From contig BQKZ01004342.1 of NCBI GenBank assembly GCA_036244855.1, forward strand, positions 1-49,153: DNA of 49,153 bases, in the 5' to 3' direction. Below the pieces are notes generated by a model. The model was not told the origin of the DNA. It worked only from the letters and a program-made list of their open reading frames with translations, and did not search any database. The DNA is from Temnopleurus reevesii (Eukaryota > Echinodermata > Echinoidea > Temnopleuroida > Temnopleuridae). Positions 8,172 through 20,253 of the stretch are shown piece by piece; within the stretch, counting starts at the first letter, position 1; every line of letters starts with the position of its first letter. The translations under genes and the position numbers were made by a program.

Positions 8172-10616
8172 CTAAAAACACAAAGAAAGGAGGAAAACTT
8201 TATTTAGTAAGCCATACTTGCAACTATATCATTATTCTTAGACACTTCAAAATCCAAGCAACTATAAATCAGTGTTAAAAAGTCAGCAGTATATCAATGC
8301 AAAAAATGAACGTGCAGAAATAATGATACGCCTGATATACAATACGATTGGTGAAGTGGAAAATAATGATTCTCTTCATTTTCCATTTTCATTTCCTGTC
8401 ACGAGAATGGATTCAAATAAACCTAAAGTTTGGAACTCAAGCAAATATTTTTTTTCAAACCTCTCTTTCACTCACTTTGCTTATTGCCACTCACTAAAGA
8501 AGCAGATCCATGTATCAACAATTTCTCATTTACTAGTTTTCCTACCTATATACCAGTTTACAACCAGCTTATTAGATTGTTATTACACAAGCCAATAAAG
8601 ATCTTTAAAAAATATCCTGCCTGGAAGAAACATAAATAAAAAGTACAAACTTTTCTCATTATGTGATGACCTTAAGGATATTTAAAAAGATTCAAATACT
8701 GTGCTACTTCAAAGTTGCGCTGAGCAGAACGTTCATTAAGGTGTACCTAGCCTCGGGCCAGTCATTATACAGGTGGGTGATCAGAATGATCAAATCATGG
8801 ACTGGGGAGAATACAGAGGTACAGAGAGAGAGTCAATGATTCAAATTTGATAATAATCTCTGCAATAAAGTTCAGTAAGGGCAAATGTAAGTTATGATTG
8901 TAAAAATGAGCAGGTACTAGATTTTTTATACTGTGATGCCTATCTTTGAGGGAAGAAACTTTGAACAGCCAAAAGGATCTTTTAAAATTCGAGCAACTTA
9001 TATGTTACAGGTATGAAGATTGCTAAGAGCATTTATGAACTATATGTTAATAGCTGATTCGTCATGGTTTAATACCAAGAAGGTTTCAACACATTGAAGT
9101 CTAGCAAGTAATTAGAGAATTAAACAAAATAGTCAATAGTCAAAGGATCAACACAAAGTGATCAACACAATAAAATCAAACAGAATTATGTTCATATTTT
9201 TCATCATTCCTTCATCTTTGACGAAGCTGAATAGATTGATATGGTGACGTAGCGACCGGTGGTGACTGAGAACCCATTATGGCTTGGCAGTGGAAATGTC
9301 AGCGGTGTTTGTACCATTGATTGCTCGCAATATTAGATCAGGAAAAGAATTAACCCAAGTCCTGATGGTTCTCACACATGTTCAGAACTAGATTTCGATT
9401 AGCAGTGCAAATATGCCGTGCCTCTACATGACTTTCATCTGCTGGGATGGGATACCATCTTCTCTGCGTTTTTAAAGCCCAAATCCAACCCAAAGCATGC
9501 ACAGCAGAACATCTTAGAAAGTGATGGGGCTGTATATTACAAATTTTACACACTGCCATATGTTTGCAGCAAAATTTAAGCAAAAAATGTAGGGGGCTGC
9601 AGCCATTGATCCCCCTTCTGAGTTATTTTCATCAAAATATCACTTATCCACATGTGCATATTCTATTTAATTATGCAAAAACCTATTCATTTTCTTCCTC
9701 ATACATTTCTTGCATAACCGTTAATTCAGATTCTTTGAATTAAAATTATTAATACGTTTTTGTGGTTTCGGAAACTTAACACATCTCCGTCACTCTCCAT
9801 CACATCAAAATACAGGAACGAAAACAATAGAAATTCTTTATATAACTCGTGTATCTAAAGAAATCAAAATCCCATTCATTTATGATCTTTATCCTCAATA
9901 TGGGATGATGATAAATCTTTAAGTTCATGAAATAATAAACATTAATTCTTTCATCTTATTTTGATTCTATAAATGAAATATTCAGCACCTGCACATCATA
10001 AATCATTTTTATCTATGTATAATTCTGTTTTTTTCCTCAAACATTATATATTCAACCCTCAATCATATTTCTTATGTATTGTGAATTACTATCCCACATT
10101 CAATGTTATCCCTCTGTCCCCCCTTTCTAATTTTTCTCTCCCTTTCTTCATTTGCTCTTTCATCTCGATTGAAAATCTCTTCCAAACTTAATGTTTCTGT
10201 GTATCTCAACATTTTACATTTTTTATTGTTTCATTTCATTTCATGCACAAACAAAAATATTGTTTAATAAATGATTGAAACTAATCATAAAATATTTTTA
10301 AAAATACACATGCTTGTTTCTCTATCTATCACAGACATTTTCACAATTATATTTTGTAACACACTAAGGATTTTCCCATACACACACTTACTCGATACAG
10401 TATATCTTAAGAACCTTTAGGAATTTTCCATTTCGCAGAGCAAATTGGCATAATATTCCCGATCTGATCACCACCAGGGGACCCCCAGCGATGATTCTTC
10501 ATGGAGCCATGCATGTAAATATTTATGTCAGAATAGCTCTAAAGACGACAAGACTACCTAATGATATCCATCTCTCTCGGCACTCATTCTTAATATTTCA
10601 ATTGCATTCTCCTACA

Positions 10617-10674
10617 TCTCATCAATTCTTTCATCTCTCTCTCTTTCTTCTTTCTCTCTTTTCCCCTCTTTTAC

Positions 10675-10707
<33 letters not shown>

Positions 10708-10725
10708 CCTCTCTTCATCTCACAG
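10617..10725. repeat. CT-rich microsatellite with poly-C run
   Basis: CTCTCTCTTT tracts, a run of 12 C at 10674-10685 and then uninterrupted CT dinucleotides. Flanking sequence is also pyrimidine-rich. Confidence 0.9.
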
Positions 10726-11241
10726 TTTTATAGGGACTTGGATTCATATTTAATCATCTGCAAAAACATGAATTGTGAGGCATTGCGAGGGGTATTCTTC
10801 TAGCGATGGAAATCATACTACGCAATATTGATTGATATCTGCACCCCTAGACAGTTTAGTTCTTGGTCTTGTTGCTTTTTGCAATTAATCATCAGTTCAT
10901 GTGTTAATCAAATAATGAAGGACTCTTTCTACTCAATCTATATGTTCTATTGTATTTCACCCACTGTTTATTTCCTTCTCATCGTCTTTGTATTTATGAT
11001 TACCATCATTATTCTGTTCTTATTCTCCGGATTCCCTTCTCACCTAAATTCTTGTGCTTTAAATATGTCTTCTTTTTAATCTTGTTCTCTTCCTCTTATT
11101 CTTATTTGAATACTTCCTACTTGTGCTACTTCATCATCTTTTCTGCTCACTATATGTCTTCCTTCTTCCTTTATTTCCTGCTCCTTCCATTCCTCCTCCT
11201 CTTTCTCTCTTGATTTTTATTATTCTCTTTAGTTTCTTTTG

Positions 11242-11323
11242 TTTAACCCATTGACTACTGACTTCTTTCATTGCAATATGCTTTGTGCAGGGACTACCCA
11301 GTTCCAGTAGTCGATGAGTTAAA
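11242..11323. mobile_element. Small foldback element (82 bp)
   Basis: Inverted ends TTTAACCCATTGACTACTG and CAGTAGTCGATGAGTTAAA, 19 bp with two mismatches, enclose about 44 bp. It resembles a very short MITE or a solo hairpin. No second copy was noticed in the window. Confidence 0.55.
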
Positions 11324-13466
11324 TCTTAAACATTTCTTCCTTTATATTTCGTCTCCAATACCCTGGGATAAGATACCGGCTCTCCCAAGTACAAGTAAAC
11401 TTTACAAACACTCTCCAATTGGTATGCAATCAAATATCACCTGTATACCACCTGCCACCAACATGTGTTTCTATGCAATCGACATGTGTCATGAGCATTT
11501 CCTACATGCCGATGGAGTAAATTTCATCTGCTTTCCAGGTCAACACCACTTGAAATGAATTTCTATATTCGTTCTTGTTGCAACACTTGCTTATTCCATA
11601 TGTTTGATCTGCGCTTCCAGCATTGGAATTCATTTAGATGTGTGAAGTTCACCAAATATACATCTACTTCACACATGGAATGAAACAAAGTATATGCACC
11701 TATTGCAATTCGTCTTTATCTTTTAATACATTTTCAAAAAGGCTAAAAGTTTTGATATTTTAATTCAAATCCTCATCTAAAGCAAATATTGACTAATACT
11801 GTCACAAGAAAAAAGGGAAACTTGTGACTCAAGGACAATTTTTGACAATTCTCTGTCAAAAATGAAATTATAGTAGACAGAGCCTAGCAAACTCAAAAGG
11901 TTTATTTACTTGTAACAAAAAAAAAACAGCATTGAAAATGCAATTTCACAAAATCCACTCAGAAACTATTATAGGTCAAGATATAACGTCATCAATCATT
12001 TTTTTTTATTGAGATTAAGATTGAAACATACATATTTTACTAGCGGCCATAGGATAATAAACACGTTTAAAGCTAAACTATATTGAAATTGCAGTGATCT
12101 AAAAAGTTGTTTGATTAACACAGGTCAGTACGAAATGATAAAGGTCATCTGACAACGTTCCATCTCCTGACAATCAATATTCAACTAGCTCCAGGGATAA
12201 CAGGATGCAAAGAAAGGTTTACAATAGGATGTTGCACCTAAGTGGCCGAACGTCCCCATCAGCTATAGTAATAGATTCTGTTTTCATTTTGTAAGTGCTT
12301 TCTGTCTTGTCTGGAAAATTAAAGGCTCTAACATGGGAAGAAATACTATCATGTCCAATGTCCGTTGTGTAACTCTGTTTGTGATTTTACTAATGACACA
12401 AAATTATTTTAACAGAATTGCAGAAGCAAGGAGCAAAATAAATCATCGATGACAACTTCTGAAAACTTTGAACTTGAAAGTATCCTTGCCGAGGGCAGAA
12501 ATGAAGCATGGGTTACAATGCAGTTGTCAATCCAACAAAAATGCATTGTTTGCGTAGCCATAAACGTCACTACATATGAGACAAAATAATTGAATTGCTT
12601 TTCCACCTACAGATGTGAGAATATCCTAAAACCTGATAAATTTAGGGGCATGATGTAAATTATTTTCTAACTTGACACATATACACTTAGAAGTTTAATC
12701 AGCACCCTGAAAAAAAAATAAACTTACAGATGAATATGTGTGTGAGATATTTTTTTTTATTTCCAATAAATTATTTTTGTAATAATCTGCAGTGTTATCT
12801 CATACTTTACGGGTCAATGTGAGACAAATGATTAATTTTCCACGTAATCACTATTCCTTAACAGCTTAATAAAAACAAAATTTAATCTGCAGTGTTATTG
12901 ACATTTCCTTGATATTCATCCTATAAATACAATGGTATGAAAATACAAAAGATGAAAAAAAAAAGACAGATCTGCAAGAGAAGTCTTGGCTTTTCAGTGC
13001 CCGTGATATACTAGCCAAAGTCAAGGTAGAAATATCCTTGACTTTATTTTTTTTTTGTTATCAGTATATTCATGTCCACGATAGATGTCTAACAACTTCA
13101 AGGGATACTTTTAGTTGATACTTATGAATGCTGAAATGTTGCAAATGTGACGTTTTTCTGTCTTCCCCCTCTCTCGATCACATCACCCATAAATCTTCAT
13201 CCACTTGTCGTCATAAAGATTAACCCAGCGTAGAAAGAGGTAAAGTCACTGTACGTGATGTGGAGGGAAGAGAACTTTGTTAAGGTTTAATGAGAAATGG
13301 ATGGGTTGATCTATCCAATCTAACATACCCTACATCATGGCTCAGTTTGTTTGGAGTCTATGTGTGTACTCTGTTTGATTCAAGGTTAGTATGACCAGCT
13401 TGCTGGCTAACTAAATTTGTACAACCAATCCATTCCAAGGCGTGGAGAGGAAGGGAACTCTGAACT

Positions 13467-13637
13467 GGGCGGTGTTTCACCAAGATAAGAAAGACTTTAA
13501 GAACGACTTACGCATCACTGGTATCAGTTCTTGCCCTGAATGATCAAGAATATTGTACATATTTGACACGTTAACGTACTCCAGTCTTCCTTAAAGTCGT
13601 TCGTAACTTTAAGAACGATTTGGTGAAACACCCCCCT
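13467..13637. mobile_element. MITE-like element, family 2 copy 1
   Basis: Begins GGGCGGTGTTTCACCAA and ends TTGGTGAAACACCCCCC, imperfect terminal inverted repeats. Inner arms also pair (AAGAACGACTTACG with CGTTCGTAACTTTAAG). A second full copy is at 31490-31660 and an interrupted one at 26122-26417. Confidence 0.8.
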
Positions 13638-14618
13638 GGAGAATTTGAGCCATCACATCTAATGTTTTTAACCATACTCTTTTCTCTCTTTCCTCCCAAG
13701 ATATCTCATTCATGTAAATATTGAAACATTATATCAGGTCTGACCTACATGAAGTTGTACCAATGATACAGATACCCCTAGTTCCCAAATATTTATTTTT
13801 GTCTTCTATTCAGACTACCATACTTCGACGACCCCTCTCTATTTCTCCTTTTTCACTATTTCTCCATTTCATCACTCTCCATTGCTATTTTTGTCACAGC
13901 CACTGAAACAATTTACATTTGATATGTTCCTTGGGTCAGACATATTTCTTACTATCCCTCACCTTTTCTTCTTTTTTTCTGCACTTCTCGTTTCCGATTA
14001 TAACTATTTATCTCCGCCTTCACATTCCATCCAAAACAACAACAAGAATCAGAGAACAGAGTATACATTTTCAGAAAAATAGAAGCAAGTGATAAATTTT
14101 GTTTTGGGGTTGATTGGTGAACACATCCGACGTGTTAGACAAATACCTTGCACTGTTTAAACAATTTATATGTTGCATCTTCAAATATCAAAAGAAATGT
14201 TTTCTTTAGATTTAAGAAATCTAGTTCAGATATATCTGCAAATTAAGGCCACATCCAATTTTCTTCATATGTATTTTAGTGCAGCGGTTGCGATATAGGT
14301 AAGGTCACCATTGTCTAGAATTACCTATAAGACAGATCACTTTTTACACAACCACAAAAAAAAGAAAACGAAAATGTGTGTATGCCTGCTTTAAACGTAG
14401 GATGTAAAGGGTTTTTAATATTTACTTGTTTTTTGTAACTCATTTGTCGAATGACTTTTTCTTAATCTGTAGCAAATACAAATAAGCTAGCAAAAATTGA
14501 TTAGAAAATAATTTGCTACATCGCTTTACTACCCTAGATTTGACAACAGCATTAAAAAGACCATTAGTGGTTCCATTCATGACTGGTGCTTTACAGCTAA
14601 GAAGGTTACATGAATAAT

Positions 14619-14935
14619 ATATGGTGATATAATGAAAGAATGATGCATAAACGGACTAAGGGGAGCCATAAACATAATGACAAAGTGTACTTGTGGGTGG
14701 AGATTACTTATTCAGGGTAACCTATATGGTAACTAGGTTGCAGGATTAGAGTGAAACTGATGTTGCAAATCAGAAAGAACATTGATAGACAGGGTGCAAA
14801 GGTACCGGTAATTTATGGTGAAATAATGAAAGAATGATGTGTAAAAACGTGGACTAAGGGGAGCCAAAAACATAATGACAAAGTGTACTTGTGATTTGAA
14901 ATTATTCATTGAGGGTAACCTATGTAACCTTTCCA
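14619..14935. repeat. Tandem duplication, unit about 193 bp
   Basis: The block 'ggactaaggggagccataaa' and 'cataatgacaaagtgtactt', ending at 'agggtaacctat', is repeated starting about 193 bp later with small differences. Two units, moderately diverged. Confidence 0.75.
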
Positions 14936-16288
14936 AACTGAGCTGAACAAAAGGTATCGGTACAAAAAAATGTAGGGGCGAAAGTGCACCCCTTTTTTTG
15001 CTCGTGAATTGCATTTTGGGTAGTGTTACGCACATAGGATTTTCAGTTCAAAACATTCTTGGAAGGGATAATTAAGTATAATGTATCTTATAGCCAGAAC
15101 ATGCCCTGATATCAAGCCACCAAGTGCTTGCGTGCAATGGAGCCGTTTGATTGCTTACTCAAAAACCCAAGACCTCATTAGGCAAATGNAGGGAAGTAAA
15201 TGATGCAATAAAGCACATTTAAATGGCATTGAACCTCATGTGTGTCAACAGCCAGAAGGGATTTAGTTTCTTACTATACTAAAAATTAGAACCCATTTTG
15301 TTCATACGAGCTACATTAAAGAAAGAATGTTTAATGTATTCATTGATGAAATGCACTGTGCTATGGGGTTGGGAAAGCACTGTGGGCAGAACGTGCAAAG
15401 GCCCAGGACAAAGTAAAAAAAATCTCCATTCAAGCATCAACATTTGCTTGAGGGACACAAAAGAAATGTCCATCCTTCTCATTCTGTGGAAAAATATTCA
15501 ACAAGAGTGAGAACCTGAGACTTTCCTTTGTGATTATGATGCTAGATTGTAAATGCTTGAATGAAGTTGTTTACTTTGTCCCAGTACTCTGTCCCTTCTA
15601 CTCACAGTGAAAATATCACAGTATTGCTTATTGGAGCAGGATCAATATGAAGCAGGATTACAGAACTGCTTCATGAAAATGGTCTATGAGCTAAATTATA
15701 GAAAGCAAACATATTTTAGCAAGTTCCCGATAGTGTTTCTGTACACAGACTAAAGTGAGTTCCACAAAGTTCTTTTAAACCATATAGTCACTGATGCATT
15801 CTATCTACTTTGATATATTAACAACTCTCTCTTTTCTTATGCTCTTTACCTCTCTACCTCTTCTTACCCTTCAACTTGCATTGACCCTCTTTTATCTCAG
15901 TTCATACAATACTAGCTCGTCAAACACCATAAACATTTCCATATCAGCACTTTTAACCAATTAATTTCTTCACATCACATTATTTCAGCCCCGTAATGGC
16001 ACTAAGTATACTTCCATATCGATCATACTTTACACATATATTGCCTATGTACCAGTGTCTATGCAATGACTCCTCGTATACGTGGGTTAATCAACAACCT
16101 GTTTAACAACAAGCTTTTAATTGCGGAGACTACGTCGCTTTCATGTGTCACTTCTCATCAATCACACTCACTACACACCTTTGCATTATAAAGTAATTTA
16201 TTCTGTACATTGTCAGTATTTTCGTGAACTGGCCTACAAGCACAGAAGTACTGCAAGGATAACAAAATCCCTAAAACTATGACAAATA

Positions 16289-16464
16289 GGGAGTGTTGCT
16301 CAAAATCAACTGCAAATCAACTGCAACTTTGTACATTGTAATGCGCATTTTCATTTGCACAGGGTATGCGCATTTAACAAGACGCGCATGAAACAATGAC
16401 TTTGATTGGTGCATTCCGATCAACTGCAACTTGTGATCAATTGCAACTTTTGAACAACACCCCC
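16289..16464. mobile_element. MITE-like element, family 1 copy 1
   Basis: 176 bp with ends GGAGTGTTGCTCAAAA and TTTTGAACAACACCCCC, an imperfect terminal inverted repeat. Inside are paired words (AATCAACTGCAA and CAACTGCAACTT) and alternating GCGCATTT. ATAG flanks both ends, perhaps a target duplication. Other copies lie at 26208-26381, 30893-31070 and 42540-42714. Confidence 0.85.
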
Positions 16465-17817
16465 ATAGACTGACATACTATTGAAATCCATTTGTTTCTT
16501 ATCAAGTTTGAATGTAATTGTCACTTTGACGGTGTGATACCACTCCCATGTGTTTGGACATGAGATCATTAAACCCATTAAAAGTGAGAAAGTACTAATC
16601 AATATCAAAGGAAAGAATCAAATTAATTATTCCTTGACCAGATTTTAAAGAGATAATGGGACAATCTTTTCAATACATGAATCGAAAATGCATATTGAAA
16701 TCAAAGACAGTGTCTATGATTCCAAAAGCACGCATGAAAATCAGGAAAAGAATTTCTGACTTTTCCTTCAAAGCTGACTTGAACATTTGACTGACCCACT
16801 ATCAACGAAAGTGACAATTGACTTTTCAAGTTTCATTCTCTAGCTATCACATGTCACGGCCAATCTATCTCAATCAAACACTATCAAGGTCCAGTCATAT
16901 AAGAGTGAGTCACTTTCTTGGGTCAACACTCCCGAACATGAAACTCTTCAAACTCAGAGACTTCTACACCTATGTGGACTTAAACATTACGCAGGCTGTG
17001 TCAGAGAGTTTGAGAGTCAAGTGTGGATTTAATTTGTGGCTTGTGTGCCGAGTGATAAAGATCATGGGAGAAATGCATTCGTGGAATACTGAGCAGAAAT
17101 GTGAATATAATGCTCTGGTCCAACTGATCAAAAAGGATTTTATGGGATAAGATAGCAGCCCCATCTTGGGATTGAAAAAGGACCAAATAAATACATGTAA
17201 GTCTCTCTAAGAATGAATGATAGTTGGCAGCTTGCAAGACCAATTTAAAATCTAGCATCTTATCACATTTAACAAATTCATATGACAAGGGAAGTGTCAT
17301 TTCGGGTCATTTTTAAGAATGGCACCCCCCCCCCCCTCACCCCTCCAAGTAGCTGGTGATTACAAGATCTAATTCATTGTCAGTAAAAGCATAATGCTAA
17401 CATTTAATCTTGATTCTTTCAAATTTCCTCTTTGAGAACTTACTTCATATCTACTGATGATAGCATTTTAACTCATAATATGGGATAAAATCATTCGTTT
17501 GTACTTTCTATTTTCATATTCTTTATCACTGAGAGTAATGAACAATAGAAAACATAATGCATTTGGTATACTAGAGACACATCATCACACAAGTTGCTCT
17601 TTTGGTACTGATTTGTAGAAAACTAGGCTAAAGTAATAAAGCTTATCCATTAAAGCACTATGGCACGTTTCATTCAGTGCAATCATAGAGATACAAACAG
17701 ACGTTTGAATCCATATGGTGTAATGGCCAATCTCAATCTGAATTCAAATAATTTAATATTCATAAAATGAGAGGTGAATCTGTTTCTACCATAAAGTAGA
17801 GACTATACCTGAAAGAC

Positions 17818-18256
17818 CTACTGGGCAAAATCACGGTAACTGACGTTACAAAAACACCAACCAACCCTTATTTCACTTTGTATAACTTTGTTCATGTAAA
17901 AGCACATGGTTTTATTATTTATACAAGTGATATAGTATACATTGGTTTATAAACATATACTAAAAAAATCAATGAAACTGCTGTTGCTATGCTTCAGCGA
18001 GCAAAACTGTGCTGGTAACTGACGTTACACAAAAAGGACATGCAATTTTTGCATGTTTGATCAAATGAATATATCTCATGTCCCTGGTTGGTTAGGGTGA
18101 TAAGCTTAACATGGTAACATACCTTAATTCCTAAGCTAAGACTTGCCAAAAAAATGTTTGATTTGTGAATGTATTCTTTTAGCTATGATACTGTTTTCAT
18201 TACTATGATGGTAACTGACGTTACGGTAACTGACGTTACAGTTATTTTGCCATGAG
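17818..18256. mobile_element. Foldback-type element with four GGTAACTGACGTTAC copies
   Basis: Ends share inverted GGCAAAAT (17824-17831) and ATTTTGCC (18244-18251), next to GTAAC/GTTAC arms. The exact 15-mer GGTAACTGACGTTAC occurs at 17835, 18014, 18210 and 18225, the last two back to back. This fits a non-autonomous DNA element of about 430 bp; no protein is encoded. Confidence 0.6.
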
Positions 18257-18624
18257 ATAACACATGAATGTGAAATGTTTTGAATCATTTAGTTATATCT
18301 CCTATCCAGGAATTGGTATGGAAGTAATTCTGATATGGATTTTTACCTGATACTCTAAGATCATTCTGGTACAAAAATACCAACTTTTGCAGTTCATTTG
18401 TTTTCAATATGTTGATTAATTTAACAGCTGATGATAGCTGACATTACATAGCTGACATTTTCAGTCGACATTACATGCAAGTTTACCAATCATTTTGCAT
18501 AGAAATGTGTTTCAACAAGTTTTTCATACAATAATAAAAGTTAAGATACTATAAAAGTTATAAAAAAAAACTTTCATGTGTGGAAATTTTTGTGAATGTA
18601 CAGTAGCTAGACATGCNCACTTAC

Positions 18625-18789
18625 CTTTTGCTTTCTTTGTTCCTTTCACATCACATGCGAATGATATACAGGGTCCCCAGCTGGTCCACGGCCCTACGAC
18701 ACAAGGCTTTGAACAGGGTACATGGCAGTCAGTCATGGTACCCGGTCTTTCTTCGGGGTCACAGAGATCATTTGGTAGTGGCATGTGAG
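18625..18789 (-). CDS. THSD7A: THSD7-like gene, exon E2
   Basis: 55 codons, phase 1 at both ends. The acceptor is TGTTTTACAG and the donor AAAAG|GTAAGT. It reads HMPLPNDLCDPEERPG, then DCHVPC, ending TSP1 module 1, then KPCVVGPWTSWGPC, opening module 2 with a W-x-x-W motif, and the lysine-rich GTKKAK. The SWGPC and following Cys spacing match the corresponding human module. Four partial copies of its 5' half lie upstream in transcription order. An ambiguous base (N) sits in the intron just past the donor. Confidence 0.93.
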
Positions 18790-18827
18790 CTGTAAAACAG
18801 AAATAGATAAAGGTTGAGACATTTTGT

Positions 18828-18985
18828 CTAATAATGCAAAGATTTGAACAAGGAAAGACACAAAAGAGACAAATATTTAGTCATATTTTCCAAAATACAA
18901 GGCTTTGAACAGGGTACATGGCAGTCAGTCATGGTGCCTGGTCTTTCTTCGGGATCACAGAGATCATTTGGTAGTGGCATGTGTG
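18828..18985 (-). pseudogene. Exon E2 partial copy 2, acceptor intact
   Basis: After a good TTTATTTTTCAG acceptor it repeats the first 29-30 codons of E2 in phase 1, through CHVPCSKPC. All four differences from E2, including the split first codon (GCT to GCA), are synonymous. Homology then stops and the frame continues ILENMTKYLSLLC to a TAG at 18828. No E2 donor is present. If used it would be an alternative terminal exon ending just after TSP1 module 1. Confidence 0.75.
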
Positions 18986-19010
18986 CTGAAAAATAAAAAT
19001 GGACAAATAT

Positions 19011-19120
19011 TTAGTCATATTTTCCAAATTTATAAAGTTTTGCGCAGGGAACATGGCAGTCTTTTATGGTGCCTGGTCTTTTTTCGGGATCACAGAGATC
19101 ATTTGGGAGTGGCATGTGAG
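19011..19120 (-). pseudogene. Exon E2 partial copy 3
   Basis: Acceptor GTCTTTCAG kept. It reads HMPLPNDLCDPEKRPG, DCHVPCAKLY, then KFGKYD and a stop. Four amino-acid changes and several silent ones relative to E2. All Cys of the module end are retained. Confidence 0.75.
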
Positions 19121-19146
19121 CTGAAAGACACAAAAGAGACAAATAT

Positions 19147-19256
19147 TTAGTCACATTTTCCAACAATATAAAGCTTTGAGCAAGGTACATGACAGTCTTT
19201 GATGGTACCTGGTCTTTCTTCGAGATCACAGAGATCATTTGGTAGTGGCATGTGAG
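19147..19256 (-). pseudogene. Exon E2 partial copy 4
   Basis: Acceptor GTCTTTCAG kept. It reads HMPLPNDLCDLEERPG, then DCHVPCSKLYIVGKCD and a stop. It lies 136 bp from copy 3, and copy 3 lies 135 bp from copy 2, so the array unit is about 135 bp. Confidence 0.75.
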
Positions 19257-19365
19257 CTGAAAGACACAAAAGAAACAAATATTTAGTTTTATATCCCTTA
19301 CACTAAGATCGTTGCATTGACAGTGTATAGGCGAGAAAAATGAATAGATTTGCTAAGAAAGCCGT

Positions 19366-20150
19366 TTGCCATTGAATAGTACCATGGAATAGTACCATGG
19401 AATAGTACTTTTTCCGTGCGCATGCGTCACAGTCGGCTAAAAGAGATCTGCCCGCGCGCGAGAGAGACACTGCTTCCATGACTGCTTTCCAGCTACACGG
19501 CACGGGAAACTTCTGGCGGGCTTCGTTCGCATGATGTGCTCAACGAGAAGACGAGCCAGTGACTAGAAAAACAATTTATCAAATTATCAAATTATCATTA
19601 AGACAAGGTAAGATTATTTAATCTGCTGCTATAGACTACTTTATGGTTGTTGTTGTTGTTGTTGTTGTTGTAAGAAGGGATATAAAAGTAGTATAAAATG
19701 ACTTGACTCTCGGTACTGTTGGCTCAAACTATTCGCACTGCTTGCACTCAGAGACCCGCCCGCGCGCGAGAGAGACAGTGCTCCCCACCTACACGGCACG
19801 GGGAACTTCTGGCGGGCTTCGTTTGCATGATGTGCTCAACGAGAAGACGAGCCAGAGACTAGAAAAACAATTTGGTCAGATTATCAAATTATCATCAAGA
19901 CAAGGTAAGATTATTTAATCTGCTGCAATAGACTACTTTATTGTTAATATTATTGTTGTTGTAAGAAGGGATATAAAAGTAATATACAATGACTTGATTC
20001 TCGGTACTGGCTAAAACTATTCGCACTCATGAGCATCGGATAGTATCATCTCCCTCGGGCCGTTGGCCCTCGGGAGTATGGTACTATCCGATGTTCATTC
20101 GTGCGAATAGTTTTAACCAGAACCTCGAGAGTCATTGTATATTTCTATAC
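19366..20150. mobile_element. Composite insertion with 308-bp tandem repeats and a long hairpin
   Basis: Separates E2 copies 4 and 5. Two direct units start CCCGCGCGCGAGAGAGACA at 19451 and 19759 and share 'cttctggcgggcttcgtt', 'tgctcaacgagaagacgagc', 'caaggtaagattatttaatc' and a GTT-repeat. The left edge has 'gaatagtaccatg' in tandem. The right end is a long inverted repeat: about 80-bp arms near 19970-20050 and 20074-20150, sharing AAAACTATTCGCAC and CATCGGATAGTA around a CCCTCGGG-type loop. Likely a non-autonomous DNA element. Confidence 0.6.
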
Positions 20151-20154
20151 TATT

Positions 20155-20253
20155 TTTTCAAAAATATAAAGCTTTGAGCAATGTACATGACCGTCTTTGA
20201 TGATACCTGGTCTTTCTTCAGGGTCACAGAGATCAATTGGGAGTGGCATGTGT
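20155..20253 (-). pseudogene. Exon E2 partial copy 5, decayed
   Basis: Reads HMPLPIDLCDPEERPG, then one module Cys is lost (DGHVHC in place of DCHVPC) and a stop follows. The acceptor AG has changed to AT (TTTCCAAT). It is the most distant and most decayed member of the array, cut off from the others by the composite insertion. Confidence 0.7.

Larger units (their letters stand above)
8172..18624 (-). other. Intron E2-E3 (10.5 kb)
   Basis: No TSP1 exon or other convincing coding region on either strand. Contents: a small foldback at 11242-11323, a CT/poly-C tract at 10617-10725, a MITE-like copy at 13467-13637, a duplicated segment at 14619-14935, a second MITE family at 16289-16464, a poly-C run near 17324-17337, and a TGACGTTAC-rich element at 17818-18256. 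The intervals 8200-10600, 11330-13460 and 14940-16280 appear to be plain AT-rich intron. Confidence 0.75.

Noticed and set aside
19645..19671. GTT repeat as a separate feature
   Set aside because: It is part of the 308-bp unit of the composite insertion and occurs in shorter form in the second unit.
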